A DNA stretch of 64,000 nucleotides from Cherax quadricarinatus (lineage: Eukaryota; Arthropoda; Malacostraca; Decapoda; Parastacidae), in contig NC_091374.1 of the NCBI RefSeq assembly GCF_038502225.1, positions 5,563,696 through 5,627,695 on the forward strand, in the 5' to 3' direction. The translations under genes were made by a program, and so were the position numbers. The notes below the pieces were generated by a model. It was not told the DNA's origin. It saw only the letters and a program-made list of their open reading frames with translations, and searched no databases. Positions within the stretch are counted from its first letter, which is position 1. Each line of letters opens with the position of its first letter. Shown one piece after another: positions 1-12,799 of the stretch.

Positions 1-989
1 ATATAAACGGTATGTTAATTACGAGTTGGCATTATTGAGGTGGATTCTCTGAAAGTAATCATAATAAAGCAAGACCGACCAATTTATTTCATGTATTTAT
101 TGAGGCATGTATAAAAGCTGATGGATATGGGGTGTGGGACTAAATACCTGAAGCTGTTGTCATCAAAAGAATCTCTTCTTGATTGTATATGTATGTACAG
201 ACCGCTGTGTAAACAAAGGGTATGTATTTTAAAATGTACAATTAATGTATTTAGCTATCATATAAAGTGTACAGTTCTTTTTTCCTAATAAAATATGAAG
301 TTGTTAATTTCTTTCTTTAGCTAAAACTGGATATCATTGTTAGAGCTTATGAAATAATGCACACAATGAATTTTGGAATGTAAGCTTAAGTTGGTAGTAA
401 TTCTGATGTGAGTAAATAGTTTATGTAAGTTACAAGTTGATAAATGAGACAGTTGTGCAATATTTCAGTATCTTTATTCTGGAAATGTTTTGCCAGCCAG
501 TGGCTTCTTCAGTCCACTGTGGAGAAAGGTGGAGGGTGAGGAGAAAAAGTTTGAGGTAATCAGTCCCTTAGCCTGGAGTCAGTGTTTAGTTCATCAATCT
601 TGATGGTCTAAACACAGTAATTGTGATGCTTACACATATGTACACAAGTGACTGCAAAGGTTACAGGTGATTCTTCCAGGGTAACCACCTGTTTGTGGCG
701 GAGGATTAAAACCTCTGTATATCATGAGTGGCACTGGCTGGGTCTTCCCATGCTGTTGGTGCCATGATTTCAGAGACATTTCCCTAGAGGGCAGATCACT
801 TTGTGTGACAGGTGGATTTGCCTTTGCTGATGCATTTAGCTGTACTGGCTGGGGTTTTCCATGACAAGAGTAGCTACAGCTGCAAAGATTCACTAAGCAT
901 GCTTCCCATATGTTTGCCATACATATTTACCTGTGTACCCCCTCATTTTCAGGCTTGTTTTTCAATCATAGGTCTGGCAACTCTTACAA
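1..989. other. gene-free stretch, AT-rich, with a relic fold-back element
   Basis: No convincing ORF or splice-linked exon was seen. A possible polyadenylation signal AATAAA lies at 287-292, which could end a gene coming from the left, but no coding sequence supports this. Positions about 432-605 carry a half copy of the fold-back repeat described at 37893-38227. Confidence 0.5.
432..605. repeat. half copy of a fold-back repeat family
   Basis: The sequence has the family signature: a gagacagttgtgcaa-type end, then a gtatctttatt block, then ccagtggcttcttcagtcc. The complete two-armed copy is at 37893-38227. The second arm is not visible here. Confidence 0.55.
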
Positions 990-1719
990 ATGCAACCTCT
1001 TCAAGGGGGGCTCCTTGGCGTGGTGAAGAGGCTCTTGGTCTGAGGAATTAGACCTGTCGGTCTACTTCCTCAGACCGAACCTAATTACCCCCCAATCCCC
1101 CGTTCCCTATCCCATCCTCCCCATCCTCCCCTTTACCTTTCCTCCTCCTCTTCCCCACCCCTCCCTTTTGCCCTTCCATTTTTTTTTTTTTTTTTTCCCA
1201 CAGGCACGCTAGTTCCTAGGTAGGGGAAAGGGTACCGGGGTCCATCCCATTCCGTTGAGGTTCTTGGCGGTGGCGTAGTTTGCCGTGGAATCTGGATTGC
1301 CTGGGGATGTCCTGATCCCTCTCCGGTATCCCGGAGGGTGGCTTTGGGTGTCTCTCGGGCGACGGGTGTATCTCTGGAAGCCACCTTTCGGATTCTGGGG
1401 GTGGTGGCCGAAGGAGGTATGCTTTGTGGCGGATTTCCGGCCGCCCTCTCTTTTGTCCACCGAGGTAGCTCGGCAGATGTGAGGTTGCTATCCCGGATTG
1501 CCGGTTTACTGGCATGATGGGTAGGGTATGGCACGGGTTCCATGCTGCATCTGCACTACTTGCGGTGCTGAGGTCCTCTTGGGCGCGGAGGGAGATTTCT
1601 GGCCCTTTCATTCCTCCTAGGAACTATCCCTCCCCGGTCCCCCCTTTTTTTATTCTTTTTTCTTATTTTTATTTTCTCTTTTCTTTTCTTAAAAACAAAA
1701 AGAAAGAAGTAACCTAACC

Positions 1720-4700
1720 ATGGCAGCCCTAGTCCATGAACCTGCTACCCCCGGGCCCCTTCTTGATACCGCACCCCGTTCTGACCCTGCCTCGTCTTTG
1801 GACCACTCTTCGGACACTCCTCTTGCCGGTGCTGTTTCCTCACCCGCTTCAGGTACTGAGGCCTCGACTGACTCCTTCGATTTATCTGACCTTCGCTCTC
1901 CTCTGACTATGCTTCCAGCCTCTCCCTCTACGGTGCGGCAATTTTCGAATCGCCGGCCCGTTCCACGTCGGACCAACTCTGGTCCCACGCCTAAACGACA
2001 ACGACAATTACCTGCTGATGATACTTCTCCACCTTCTCGTTCTTCTCAGAAAAGATCGACACGTCCTTCACTACCTTTCCACGCTCAGTTTCAGACTGCA
2101 CAATGGACTAAATTCTTCACTTTACGACCGACTTCCTCTACTGCCTATCTTTCTGACCACAGTATTGGCAAGGCACTCCTACGCCATGTTGGTAAAGATA
2201 TTTCTTTTCATACTCTTAAGAGCAGTACGCGCATCGTCACCGTACAGAATGCTACCCAGGCTCATGAGCTTTCTCGTCTTTCCCATATCAATACTGTTCC
2301 TGTAACTATTGAAAAGCATCATTCCCTCAATTCTTGTAGTGGTACCATCATTCTGCCCCATACCATAGTTCAACAAAATTTCCAGACATGTGGCACTGAC
2401 ATTCTTGAACAGCTGGAGCTCCAAGATCTCCCAATCCTCAAGGTAGACACTTACGTTCTTCCTGCCCGCGGGCGGAGACGATACCCTAGCAATGTGGCTC
2501 GTTTAACTTTTGACAGCCGTGAACTCCCATCCTCAGTTTATGTAGCAGGACATCGGTTACAAGTTCGAAAGGTGATCCCTACACCGCAACAGTGTAGAAA
2601 TTGCTGGCGATTTGGCCATCCAGCAAAATATTGCAGATCTATCGCCGAATGCCCAGTCTGTGGTGCCGATGACCATTCTAATACATAAGAACATAAGAAA
2701 GGAGGAACACTGCAGGAGGCCTGCTGGCCCATACTAGGCAGGTCCTTTATAATTCATCCCACTAACAAAACATTTGCCCAACCTAATTTTCAATGCCACC
2801 CAAGAAATAAGCTCTGATGTGAAAGTCCCACTCAAATCCAACCCCTCCCACTCATGTACTTATCCAACCTAGATTTGAAACTACCCAAAGTCCCAGCCTC
2901 AATAACCCAACTAGGTAGACTGTTCCACTCATCAACTACCCTATTTCCAAGCCAATACTTTCCTATGTCCTTTCTAAATCTAAACTTATCTAATTTAAAT
3001 CAATTACTGCGGGTTCTCTCTTGGAGAGACATCCTCAAGACCCTATTAATATCCCCTTTATTAATACCTATCTTCCACTTATACACTTCGATCAGGTCTC
3101 CCCTCATTCTTCGTCTAACAAGTGAATGTAACTTAAGAGTCTTCAATCTTTCTTCATAAGGAAGATTTCTAATGCTATGTATTAATTTAGTCATCCTACG
3201 CTGAATGTTTTCTAACGAATTTATGTCCATTTTGTAATACGGAGACCAGAACTGAGCTGCATAATCTAGGTGAGGCCTTACTAATGATGCATAAAGCTGC
3301 AGTATGACCTCTGGACTTCTGTTGCTTACACTTCTTGATATAAATCCCAGTAATCTATTTGCCTTATTACGTACGCTTAGGCATTGCTGTCTTGGTTTAA
3401 GGTTGCTGCTCACCATAACCCCCAAGTCCTTTTCGCAATCTGTATGGCTAAGTTCTACATCATTTAACTTATAAGTACTAGGGTTATGGGCACTCCCAAG
3501 CTTCAGAACCTTGCATTTATCTACATTGAACTGCATCTGCCACTTTTCTGACCAAGAATAGAGTTTGTTTAAATCCTCCTGAAGTTCCATAACATCTACG
3601 TTTGAATCAATTATCCTACCTATCTTTGTGTCATCGGCGAATTTGCTCATATCACTAGTAATTCCCTCATCAAGATCATTGATATATATTATAAACAACA
3701 ACGGGCCCAAGACTGATCCCTGTGGAACGCCACTTGTTACAGATCCCCACTCGGATTTAACCCCATTTATGGACACTCTCTGCTTCCTGTCAGTGAGCCA
3801 TGACTCGATCCACGAGAGCACTTTTCCCCCAATGCCATGAGCTGCCACTTTCTTTAACAGTCTATGGTGTGGAACTCTATCAAAAGCCTTACTAAAATCT
3901 AAGTAAATAATATCTTGCAATCGATCTCCCTCTTGCCTTAACTGTCATGAGGCTCACCCTTCGTACTCTCGCCGTTGTCAAGTCTATTTAAACGAGCGGG
4001 AAATCCGTTACCTCAAAGAGACAGAAGGTCTCCCTTATGCCATGGCAGTTTCTCATCTCCGCCTCCAAAGGAGACTCCCACGTGTTTCTTATTCCCGTGT
4101 TTCAAAACGTCCCCCCACTTCTGGTATCCCATCTTCTACACCCACCTCTGTGGTTACCTCTCCCATAGTCACTCCTGTATCTAATCCTTTTGCTGTCCTC
4201 GGCTCAGACGTCCCTACTTCAACGCCTCAGTCTGATCTCGCTTCTTCGAGTTCTCTCTCACAAGCCTCAGTATCGACGAGACCTCGTACGACACCTCCTC
4301 CCAATCGTCCCTCTACTTCTCAAAAGTCAAAAAAAGGTCCGTTAACACCTCCTACCCATCTTCCACCTCCTCTTTTTACCCTCCTTGTCTCTGTCCCTGG
4401 TTCTCCCCCTCTCACTGGCTCAGTTACAAGTGTAGAGGTTCACCCTCCTCCTCGTACTGTACCTTCCTCCCCTGTTCCCTCCCAAGTTTCTTCCTCTTCT
4501 GCCACCTCCCAGGTTCCTGCCTCTTCTGTCCCCTGCCACGCTTCTCCAGTTCCCTCCACCCATTCGCTCCCCCCTACCTTGGTACAGTCCAATACAGTTC
4601 CAATCTTTATTCATCCTCCCCCTACCATTTCCAGTATTGTCTCCCATACGACGTCTCTGAATTCAGAAACACTTGAAGCAATCTCTGAATATATTGCAGA

Positions 4701-4857
4701 GACCAAACCATCAATGGACACTGATCCACCTTCCACTCTTTCTCTCTCCTCTGCTCCATCTGCTCAACTCCTTTCTTCACAGCGCACCATTCCTTCGCTG
4801 CTTGAACGTTTTCCACTGCCTCCGCATGTGGACTTTTCTAACCCCTCTAGTCCGTAG
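1720..4857 (+). pseudogene. LINE A ORF1, gag-like nucleic-acid-binding protein, interrupted
   Basis: The first part (1720 to about 2683) starts at ATG. It has a Ser/Thr/Pro-rich basic N-terminus, a conserved middle region, and a CX2CX4HX4C zinc knuckle (CRNCWRFGHPAKYC), then the start of a second knuckle (CPVCGADDHS). The frame is then broken by an inserted CR1-type element. It resumes near 3925 with CLNCHEAH and a distal Cys (CX2CX3HX6C), followed by a long Pro/Ser/Thr-rich tail to the stop at 4855-4857. Three Cys/His knuckles are usual in arthropod LINE ORF1 proteins, which bind element RNA. The lesion is the insertion itself; each half is otherwise open. Confidence 0.82.
2682..3916 (-). 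mobile_element. 5'-truncated CR1-type LINE inserted in LINE A ORF1
   Basis: Read on the minus strand, this copy starts inside the RT domain (IIYLDFSKAFDRVPHHRLL), keeps SGVPQGSVLGPLLF and FADDTKIGR, and ends in a short 3' UTR with a TTCTTATG-type octamer tail (cttatgttcttatg). An octamer tail is a hallmark of CR1 elements. The frame is open over 3000-3920; a TGA at its end truncates the last ~50 residues compared with the copy at 60890-61944. It is 5' truncated, as most CR1 copies are. Confidence 0.85.
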
Positions 4858-4901
4858 GAACCCTTACCTGCGGATTTCAAGTATCTTTATCATTGCCAAT
4901 C

Positions 4902-7900
4902 ATGGCCTATTTACAGTGGAATATACGCGGCCTCAAGGGTAATCGGGGTGAGCTTCAGATGTTACTCTCCCAGTTTGCCCCTGTTGGTGTTTGCTTACAG
5001 GAACCAAAATTACACTCTGCTGTTATTTCTCCCATCTCAGGCTATAATTTATTGTATTCTTCAGATCCTTTTCCTGATGGGACCTTTAATGAAAGTGCCC
5101 TTCTTCTACGCACTGATATTCCGTACCATCAGCTATTTGTTCATACTTCGCTGCATTACACAGCAGCCCGTATCCACTTACATAGGTGGTATACGCTCTG
5201 TTCTTTATATCTTTCTCCTTCTCGGGCATTATCTATTCCGGATATTGCCTTCCTTGTTTCGTCATTACCGCCACCGATTCTGTTACTTGGTGATTTTAAT
5301 GCCCACCATTTCCTCTGGGGGGGGTCTCACTGTGATTCCCGTGGAATTCAGTTAGAGGCTTTTCTTGCCACCCACCCCCTCCATGTTTTAAATACAGGTA
5401 CTCACACCCATTTTGATCCTCGGACTCATACTCTCTCTTGCATCGATCTCTCAGTCTGCTCTTCCTCTGCCGCATTAGACTTCACTTGGTCTGTTCTCCC
5501 GGACTTACATGACAGTGATCATTTCCCAATCATTCTTACTTCTCCTTCATATTCGCCACCTCTTCGCACCCCACGCTGGCAATTTAATCGGGCAAATTGG
5601 AACCTTTACTCACACCTAACTGTTTTTAAAGAGGTTCCTTCTTCGTCCTCCATCGATGAGCTTTTACACCTCTTCTCGTCCTCCATTTTCACCGCAGCTT
5701 CTCATTCTATACCCCAAACTTCGGGCAGGCATTCTCAGAAGTGCGTGCCTTGGTGGTCTCCTGCTTGTGCTCGTGCAGTACGTTTGAAACGCACTGCATG
5801 GGGCAGGTACCGGTACAATAGAACCACAGAGAGACTCCTTGATTTTAAACAGAAGCGTGCGATCGCTCGCCGTGTCATCCGTGACGCTAAATGCACTTGC
5901 TGGTGAGATTATGTCTCCACCATCACCTCTGCTTCCTCTATGAGTGCAGTCTGGAAAAAAGTATGAAAACTGAGTGCTAAGTATTCTCCTGGCCCGGCTC
6001 CTGTTCTGCGGGTTGCCGGTGTTGATATAGCAAACCCACTAGATGTTGCCAACGAAATTGGCAATCATCTGGTCCGTATTTCTCAGGGACTCCATCTATG
6101 CCCCTCATTTCTTTCCTCAAAGTCTGCCAGAGAGTTAGCACCCTTGGACTTTTCTTCTCTCAGAGAAGAACAGTATAATGTGCCTTTTACACTTCAAGAA
6201 CTGGAGGCAACACTCTCAGCTTGTCGATCATTGGCAGCTGGGCCCGATGACATTCATATTCGTATGCTACAACATTTACATCAGTCAGCCCTTGCAGTCC
6301 TATTACGCCTTTACAATCTTATTTGGTCACAAGGAGTTCTTCCACAGCTGTGGAAATCCGCCATTGTTCTCCCTTTCCGCAAACCAGGCACTACGGGACA
6401 TGAAACCTCCCACTATCGTCCCATTGCTCTTACCAGTGCAGTTTGCAAAGTAATGGAACGCCTAGTAAATAGACGTTTAGTGTGGTAGTTAGAGACACAC
6501 AACAGTCTCTCCACTCGTCAATATGGCTTTCGTAAGGGACGTTCTACCATAGACCCCTTACTACGCTTGGATACGTATGTTCGTAATGCCTTTGCGAATA
6601 ACCACTCAGTTATTGCCACATTTTTTGACCTTGAGAAGGCATATGACACAACTTGGAGGTATAATATTTTAGCCCAAGCCCACTCCTTAGGCCTTCGAGG
6701 CAATCTACCATCCTTCCTTAAGAACTTTTTAACTGACAGGCATTTCCGTGTTCGGGTTAATAATGTGCTCTCCCCGGACTTTATCCAAGCTGAATCTGTC
6801 CCCCAGGGATGTGTTCTGAGCACAACACTTTTTCTCCTTGCTATTAATGATTTGGCCTGTAGTCTTCCATCAAATATTTGGTCATCACTATGTTGATGAC
6901 TTCGCTATTGCCTGTGCAGGCGCTGACTGTCACCTCATTACAGTTTCTCTCCAACATGCAGTCGACCGTGTTTCCAACTGGGCCACCACACGTGGGTTTA
7001 AATTTTCCAGCACTAAAACCCACCAAATTACTTTCACTAGACGCTCTGTCATCTCCGATCATCCTTTGTACCTCTATGGCTCCCGTATCCCTGAACGTGA
7101 TAGTCAAGTTTCTGGGCCTCCTCTTTGATCGTAGGTTATCCTGGAAACCTCACATTACCTCTCTGAAGGCAACTTGTCACAGCCGGCTGAACCTTCTTAA
7201 AACCCTCGCTCATCTTTCATGGGGAGCTGATCGTCGAACCCTCCTTCGCCTACATTCCACCCTTATTTTATCGAAACTTGATTATGGTGACCAGATCTAT
7301 TCAGCGGCATCTCCTGCTACTCTCTCTAGCCTTAACCCCATTCATCACCAAGGATTACGTTTATGCCTTGGTGCTTTTCGCTCTTCCCCTGTCGAGAGCC
7401 TCTATGCAGAAGCGAACGTTCCATCCTTATCCGATCGCCGTGATGCCCATTGCCTGCGCTACTATGTATGCTCTCATGATCTCCGCAATCCTTCCATTTA
7501 TAGAATGGTCACTGATATTAGTAGACATTCTTTATTTGTTCGCCGCCCCTGTTTACTCCGTCCTTTCTCTCTTCGCCTTCATTCACTCTTGTCTTCTCTT
7601 CAACTACCACCTTTCTATGTACATGTAGCATCTCACTTTTCCCTACCCCCCTGGGAAGTTCCAGCCGTTTGAGTCTGTTCTTTCTCCCTCCCTTGCTCGA
7701 AAGCCCAACTGTCTACGGTCGCTTCCCGCTCTCTTTTTCTTGACCATTTTCACTCTCATTCTCATGCCATTGCTGTGTACACAGATGGCTCTAAGTCTTC
7801 TGACGGCGTAGGATTCGCAGCAGTGTTTCCGGACAGCGTCGTACAAGGGCATTTACTATCTTCGGCTAGTATTTTTACTGCTGAATTATATGCCATCCTT

Positions 7901-8599
7901 ACAGCACTTATCCGTATTGCATCTATGCCTGTGTCATCATTTGTGGTTGTCTCAGACTCCCTTAGTGCTTTACAGGCTATACAAAAATTTGATACACCTC
8001 ACCCCTTAGTCCTCCGTATCCAACTTTGGCTACGCCACATCTTTACCAAGCATAAAGATATTGTTTTTTGTTGGGTCCCTGGTCATGTTGACGTACAGGG
8101 CAATGAACAGGCAGACACTGCTGCGCGGTCAGCAGTACATGACCTACCAGTTTCTTATAGAGGTATTCCATTTACGGACTATTTTGCTGCAATATCTTCC
8201 CACCTTCACACCCGTTGGCAACAACGTTGGTCTACTATGCTCAGCAACAAACTTCAATCTATTAAACCGAGTATAGGTTACTGGCCGTCTTCTTATCACC
8301 AGTGTCGAGGTTGGGAGACTACTCTCTCCCGTCTTCGCATTGGCCATACTCGTCTTACTCATGGATATCTCATGGAGAGGCGTCTTGCTCCTCTCTGTGA
8401 GAATTGCCAAGCTCCATTATCAGTCAGCCACATTCTGTTGGACTGCCCACTTTATCAACGAGCACGCAGAATTTACCTCTGTCGTCGTCTTCGCTCCGCT
8501 GCTCTCTCTTTACCTTCCCTTCTCGCTGATGGACCCACCTTTCATCCGGACTCTCTCATTGACTTTTTGACAACAACTGACTTACTTCACAAATTCTGA
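4902..8599 (+). pseudogene. LINE A ORF2: AP endonuclease, reverse transcriptase, RNase H
   Basis: The ATG at 4902 opens MAYLQWNIRGLKG, the start of an AP-endonuclease domain, with LQEPKL, a GDFNAHH block and DHFPI further on. Reverse transcriptase follows, with LEKAYDT, VPQGCVLS and the catalytic YVDD at 6889-6900. RNase H (about 7770-8150) keeps its acidic residues in YTDGSK, TAELYA, SDSLSAL and EQADTAA. A C-terminal Cys/His motif (CENCQ...SHILLDC) follows. Lesions include TGA at 5905-5907, a further TGA near 5965, TAG at 6486-6488, and frame changes near 6890, 7110 and 7670. The functional protein would copy element RNA at a nicked target; this copy cannot make it. Confidence 0.85.
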
Positions 8600-9639
8600 T
8601 ACCTTCAGCCCTTTCTACTTCAATCTCTTGCTACCCTCTACCCCCGTACTATCCCCTGCCCTGCTGTTTTCTGTAACCTACTGATCATCCCTCCTCCCTT
8701 CTGCCATCCAATACCCTCGCTTCCTTCCCTACCCTGCAGCGCTGTATAGCCCTTGTGGCTTAGTGCTTCTTTTTGATTATAATAATAATAATATAGAAGC
8801 AAGCACAAAAATGTTGTGTTTGTTGAGTTCTTAGACATGCAGGTGTTAGGGGCAATGAGAATGGAGACTCAGGAGATGAGTCAGCTATTCACCAACCAGT
8901 AGTCTTTCACAAGTGTTTTTTTTTTTTTTTCAGATTTTTTCCCAGTACTGTACACTCATCATCAAAATCACTCAAAGCAACATTAGTCAGAGTTAGAACT
9001 CCATAAATTGTTTTCCATAAAACCACACAGTTTTCTAGCTATCTTTCTACAGTTGTCTGGTATGGGAAACTACAGGTTAACAAATTGGGCACACAACTAG
9101 CACTGATACCACATGGAGTAACACCCAGCACCTCTGCAAGGACTACCAGGCTGTACTAACAGTTTACAATATCTTAACAGAGTCCTTTGAGAGAGTATGC
9201 AGAAGTCACTTTCAATATACACAATACCCTGATGCACTCGCACAAAGTGACCTTTTCCAAAAGTGCTGCCTTCAACTTGGTCTCAGAAATAGATCTTCTG
9301 AACATTTTCCCATTAGCACCAAACATCATTAACTTCTGCAAGATAATGAGAGCAATGTTGCAGTGTGTTGCTATACATCACTCCAATTTCCTGTTGCTTG
9401 TCCTGGAATAAATTTTTTCACTGAATGACCCATATGGGTTTAGTGCTTGCTGTAAATGAGTTAATAAACTACTACATCCGTTACACATTTCTCCAACAGC
9501 AACATGCAGCATCCCATCACATACAGGGTAAGGTTTTTTTTTTTTAATTCTTTCTCTGTGTAACACTGAATGAGCCTTATAAATTTTACACTATTACATA
9601 AATCAGCTATGAATACAGCCTGTGTGTACTGACATGTAT

Positions 9640-9890
9640 GTAATTGCAGGGGTTGAGTCACAGCTCCTGACCTCCATCTCTGCTGGTTGCTACTAGGTCC
9701 ACTCTCTCCAGGCTCCAAGAGCCTTATCATATTTCTTAGTTATGTATGGATCCTACCTCCACTACTTCACTCTCCAGATTGTTCCACTTCCTGTCAACTC
9801 TAAAGCTGAAGAAATACTTCTTAACATCCCTACGACCCATCGGAGTTTATAGCTTCCAGTTGTGTACTCTTGTTCCTGTATCCCATTTCT
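9640..9890 (-). mobile_element. LINE 3'-end relic
   Basis: The reverse complement reads, with frame damage, as the end of a LINE reverse transcriptase: WDTGTRVHNWKL, then RDVKKYFFSFRVDRKWNNLE. This matches the usual C-terminal pattern with a conserved WN pair. The following 3' UTR contains the recurrent gtcgag...cagctcctg motif, also seen near 26950, 42090 and 50160. Confidence 0.55.
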
Positions 9891-9937
9891 GAAACAATGT
9901 GTGTGTGTAGTCAGGGTTAGTCTGTATGCTTCCCTCT

Positions 9938-10060
9938 AGGGAGGTGTCTTGTGCCTTGGTGCTGGTTTGGGGGCTCTTGATCTGAGGAAGAACACGATTG
10001 CTTCCCATTCCCCCAGGTGCTGGATGACCCCTATGGGTTTAGCTCATAAAATGAATATGA
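9938..10060 (+). mobile_element. S1 SINE-like element, diverged partial copy
   Basis: It has the head motif (agggaggtgtcttg, then ggggctcttgatctgagg) and the 3' motif (ggtgctggatgacccctatgggtttag) of the S1 family. Further fragments of the 3' motif follow at 10100-10200 and 10280-10372. Confidence 0.65.
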
Positions 10061-10399
10061 AATGCTCTTATTTTCTAGAGAATTGGAGCTATCCTTGATT
10101 CTAACCTGGGGACCTCCTATGTTCCAGGTGTTAAATAACCACTGCCTTGATCCTCCCATGTATTTTATGACTCGTATGGGTTTAGTGCTCCCCTATGAAT
10201 TAAAAAAATATAAATGTCCCCAATAAGGTTTCAGGCTGCCACAAGGAAAAACTATTACAACTCCAATATTGTAATTCGTTGATTCAAGCCTGAGTGCCTT
10301 TCATTTCCACCCCCCTCCTGCTCCCCAAGTGTTGCATGACTCCTATAGGTTTAGTGTTCCTCCCCATGGGAAAAAAGTAGCTTCAAGACAGGTCCCCGG

Positions 10400-10990
10400 G
10401 TCTCCCTTTCAACTTATTTGTGTGTATGTTGTATGTTTGGATATGTATGTTGTATGTATGACTTGTATGTATGACTGTTGTATGTATGACTGTATGTTGT
10501 ATGTATGAATGTATATGTTATATGTATGAATGTGTATGCATGAATGTATATGTATGTATGAATGTGTATGTTGTATGAATGTGTATGTTGTATGTATGAA
10601 TGTGTATGTTGTAGTATGAATGTGTATGTATACCTGGAGAGGGTTTCGGGGATCAATGCCCCCACAGCCCGGTCTGAGACCAGGCCTCGTGGTGGATCAG
10701 GGTCTGATCAACCAGGCTGTTACTGCTGGCCGCACGCAAACTGACGTACGAACCACAGCCCGGCTGGTCAGGTACTGACTTTAGGTGCCTGTCCAATGCC
10801 TTCTTGATATGTATATTGTATATGTGAGTGTATGTAATATGTATGAATTTGTATGTATGAACGTTTGTTGCATGTATAAATGTATGTTGTATATGTATGT
10901 ATATATGTATGGTGTATGTTGTATGTATGTGTGTAAGCATGTTGTATGTATCAGGTATTGAACGACCCTTATGGGTTTTTCCCCTATGAC
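10400..10990. repeat. (TGTATG)-type simple/compound repeat, interrupted
   Basis: Long runs of tgtatgtatgaatgtgtatgttg variants occupy 10420-10628 and 10807-10960. The array is split by a LINE tail fragment at 10629-10806. ORFs read across it on either strand are low-complexity artefacts. Confidence 0.9.
10629..10806 (-). mobile_element. 3'-end fragment of LINE family L (tacctggag family)
   Basis: It matches the left end of the longer copy at 32953-33674: tacctggagagggtttcggggatcaa..., through cggtctgagaccaggcctcgtgg, to gactttaggtgcctgtcca. On the minus strand this is the RT C-terminus and 3' end of a LINE, heavily 5' truncated. It sits inside a TGTATG microsatellite. Confidence 0.75.
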
Positions 10991-12084
10991 CACTATAACA
11001 AAAACAATATACATAAATGCGAGGCTCCAAATTTTAATTTATCAGACACATCTGCATTATATGACTAAAGTAACTATAACTATATTTCAAATATCTCTCA
11101 AAATGTGTATACAGAGAATTAATAGAACATTTATCGAGCACAAAATAAATATTTAAATACATAAATAGTGGACATGTAATATATAATTTTTGACAAATTG
11201 AAGTTAATAAGATATACAGCAGTGGCGTGCAGTCAAAACATCGAGGTGCCACAAGGTGGGAAGGTTGGTCGCTGCTCTCGCTATTTCTCTCAAAAATGGA
11301 CACTGACGATCTAAGGTAATGTAATTAATGCATTTAAAGACACATTGAGTTGCCTGTGTGTGGAAATTCATGACTATAAATTAGTTTTAACTTATATTGT
11401 CTTGTATCAGTTGTTATTAAAGGTCTGTCAGCGGCTCTTTAAATGTCTTGTTTATCATTTGCTCTGGTAACTATTTTTCCCCCATTTTAATCGGCATAAT
11501 TGTGTCTAGGCCTTTTGTAATAATTTCTTCCTCATATTAACACAAAGTGTTTATTGACAGAATACCTGAGACAAAACTTAATAGGACAAATATATAGATA
11601 CCGAGACTACTAAACAGAACTTTAAAAGTGGTAACCTTGATAAAAAAAAATCGCCAGCAAAGAATTGTAGCCCTGTTAGATTGACATTATAGTTTGTTAA
11701 TTTAAGGATTATAAAATATGAAAATCTCATGTTGTTGAGTCTCTGATGACTTAGACACATACAACACCTGGGTATCTGCATTTAAAGACGTTTTAAAATA
11801 AAAACACATGTATTTAATTCATCAACTTGTCAGCATTGTATACTATTTATATTATCATAAGGGCCTGAAAAGAAATAACTTCCTCTTTCAAAATTTGGCA
11901 TTTACTCTAACTTGTTTTACTTGAAAGAAAATCTTGGTACAATATACTTTTTTGACAAGAAGTGTCATTGACAAGTCTTTCAACAACAACAACAAAATTC
12001 ACATGATATTAAAGAGAATAAATTTAATGAGAATTTCCTTACTGGCAGAAAAGAAATTGAAGTGTAGAATGCAGGATGGATTAT

Positions 12085-12775
12085 TACAGTGATTCTCTGT
12101 ATCAACCTACTCACCATACGAAACATCCATACTTATTATTGCACCTATTACATACATAGAAAACTTAACTCTGATATTAACCCTCCCCTCAAACATCTTG
12201 CCAACCTCAACAGAACACATGACCATAACACAAGGCACAGATCACTCTTTGATGTTCCTCGTGTCCATCTCGCGCTATGCAAAAACTCAATGCACATAAA
12301 AGGCCCTAAAATCTGGAATTCATTACCTGTAAATATAAAAGAAACACTACCTGTTTATAAATTCAAGTCTCTTCTCAAAGATCACTTACTCACTCAAAAC
12401 CAAATGAATATTGAATAACTGAACCTTATAAATTGTATATCCTATATGTTACTCACAATTATATCACACAAATGTTAAACCTAGGACCCAATCTAACTTT
12501 ATTATTTTTTTAAATACTCCATTCGACTGAATGTACAGCAATGCAAGCAACCATATGACCTGTCTTTGTAATCCTCATTTGTGCTTTATAGTTATCTGTT
12601 TACAATAATGTTTTATCACTGATTTCATCATTGCTTAGTTAATCTTAAGTTAATTTTAAGCCAGCCCGTAATGCTATGCATATAAGTGGCTTTGGCATGC
12701 TGCTCTTACCTGTATTTTTTGTACCTCTGTTTGTATGCTTAAATTACTAAATAAATAAATAAATAAATAAATAAG
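12085..12775 (+). mobile_element. 3' end of a LINE with AAAT tail
   Basis: An open frame (about 12150-12418) ends HDHNTRHRSLFDVP...GPKIWNSLPVNIKE...FKSLLKDHLL, the usual C-terminus of a LINE reverse transcriptase. A ~350 bp 3' UTR follows and ends in (aaat)n at 12746-12774. The element is 5' truncated. The clade cannot be settled from so short a piece. Confidence 0.7.
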
Positions 12776-12799
12776 TTTGAGAGTCCTTGTATATGAATT

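Larger units (their letters stand above)
990..8797 (+). mobile_element. degenerate two-ORF non-LTR retrotransposon with RNase H (LINE A)
   Basis: This is a near full-length LINE. It has a GC-richer 5' leader (990-1719), a gag-like ORF1 with zinc knuckles, an ORF2 with AP endonuclease, reverse transcriptase and RNase H, and a 3' end that finishes in an (ATA)n tail after a gattataataataataat motif. RNase H in ORF2 is typical of I/ingi/R1/LOA-type groups, so an I-group placement is my inference. The copy is dead: several stops and frame shifts, and ORF1 is split by a CR1-type insertion (2682-3916). Both ends match the short S1 elements found throughout this window. No clear target-site duplication was found. 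Confidence 0.85.

Noticed and set aside
1133..1611. Overlapping minus-strand ORFs rich in Arg/Pro/Lys
   Set aside because: They lie antisense to the GC-rich 5' leader of LINE A and show no domain or splice signals.
9187..9411. 74-residue plus-strand ORF
   Set aside because: No family resemblance, no repeat relation and no splice partners; length is within chance expectation for this base composition.
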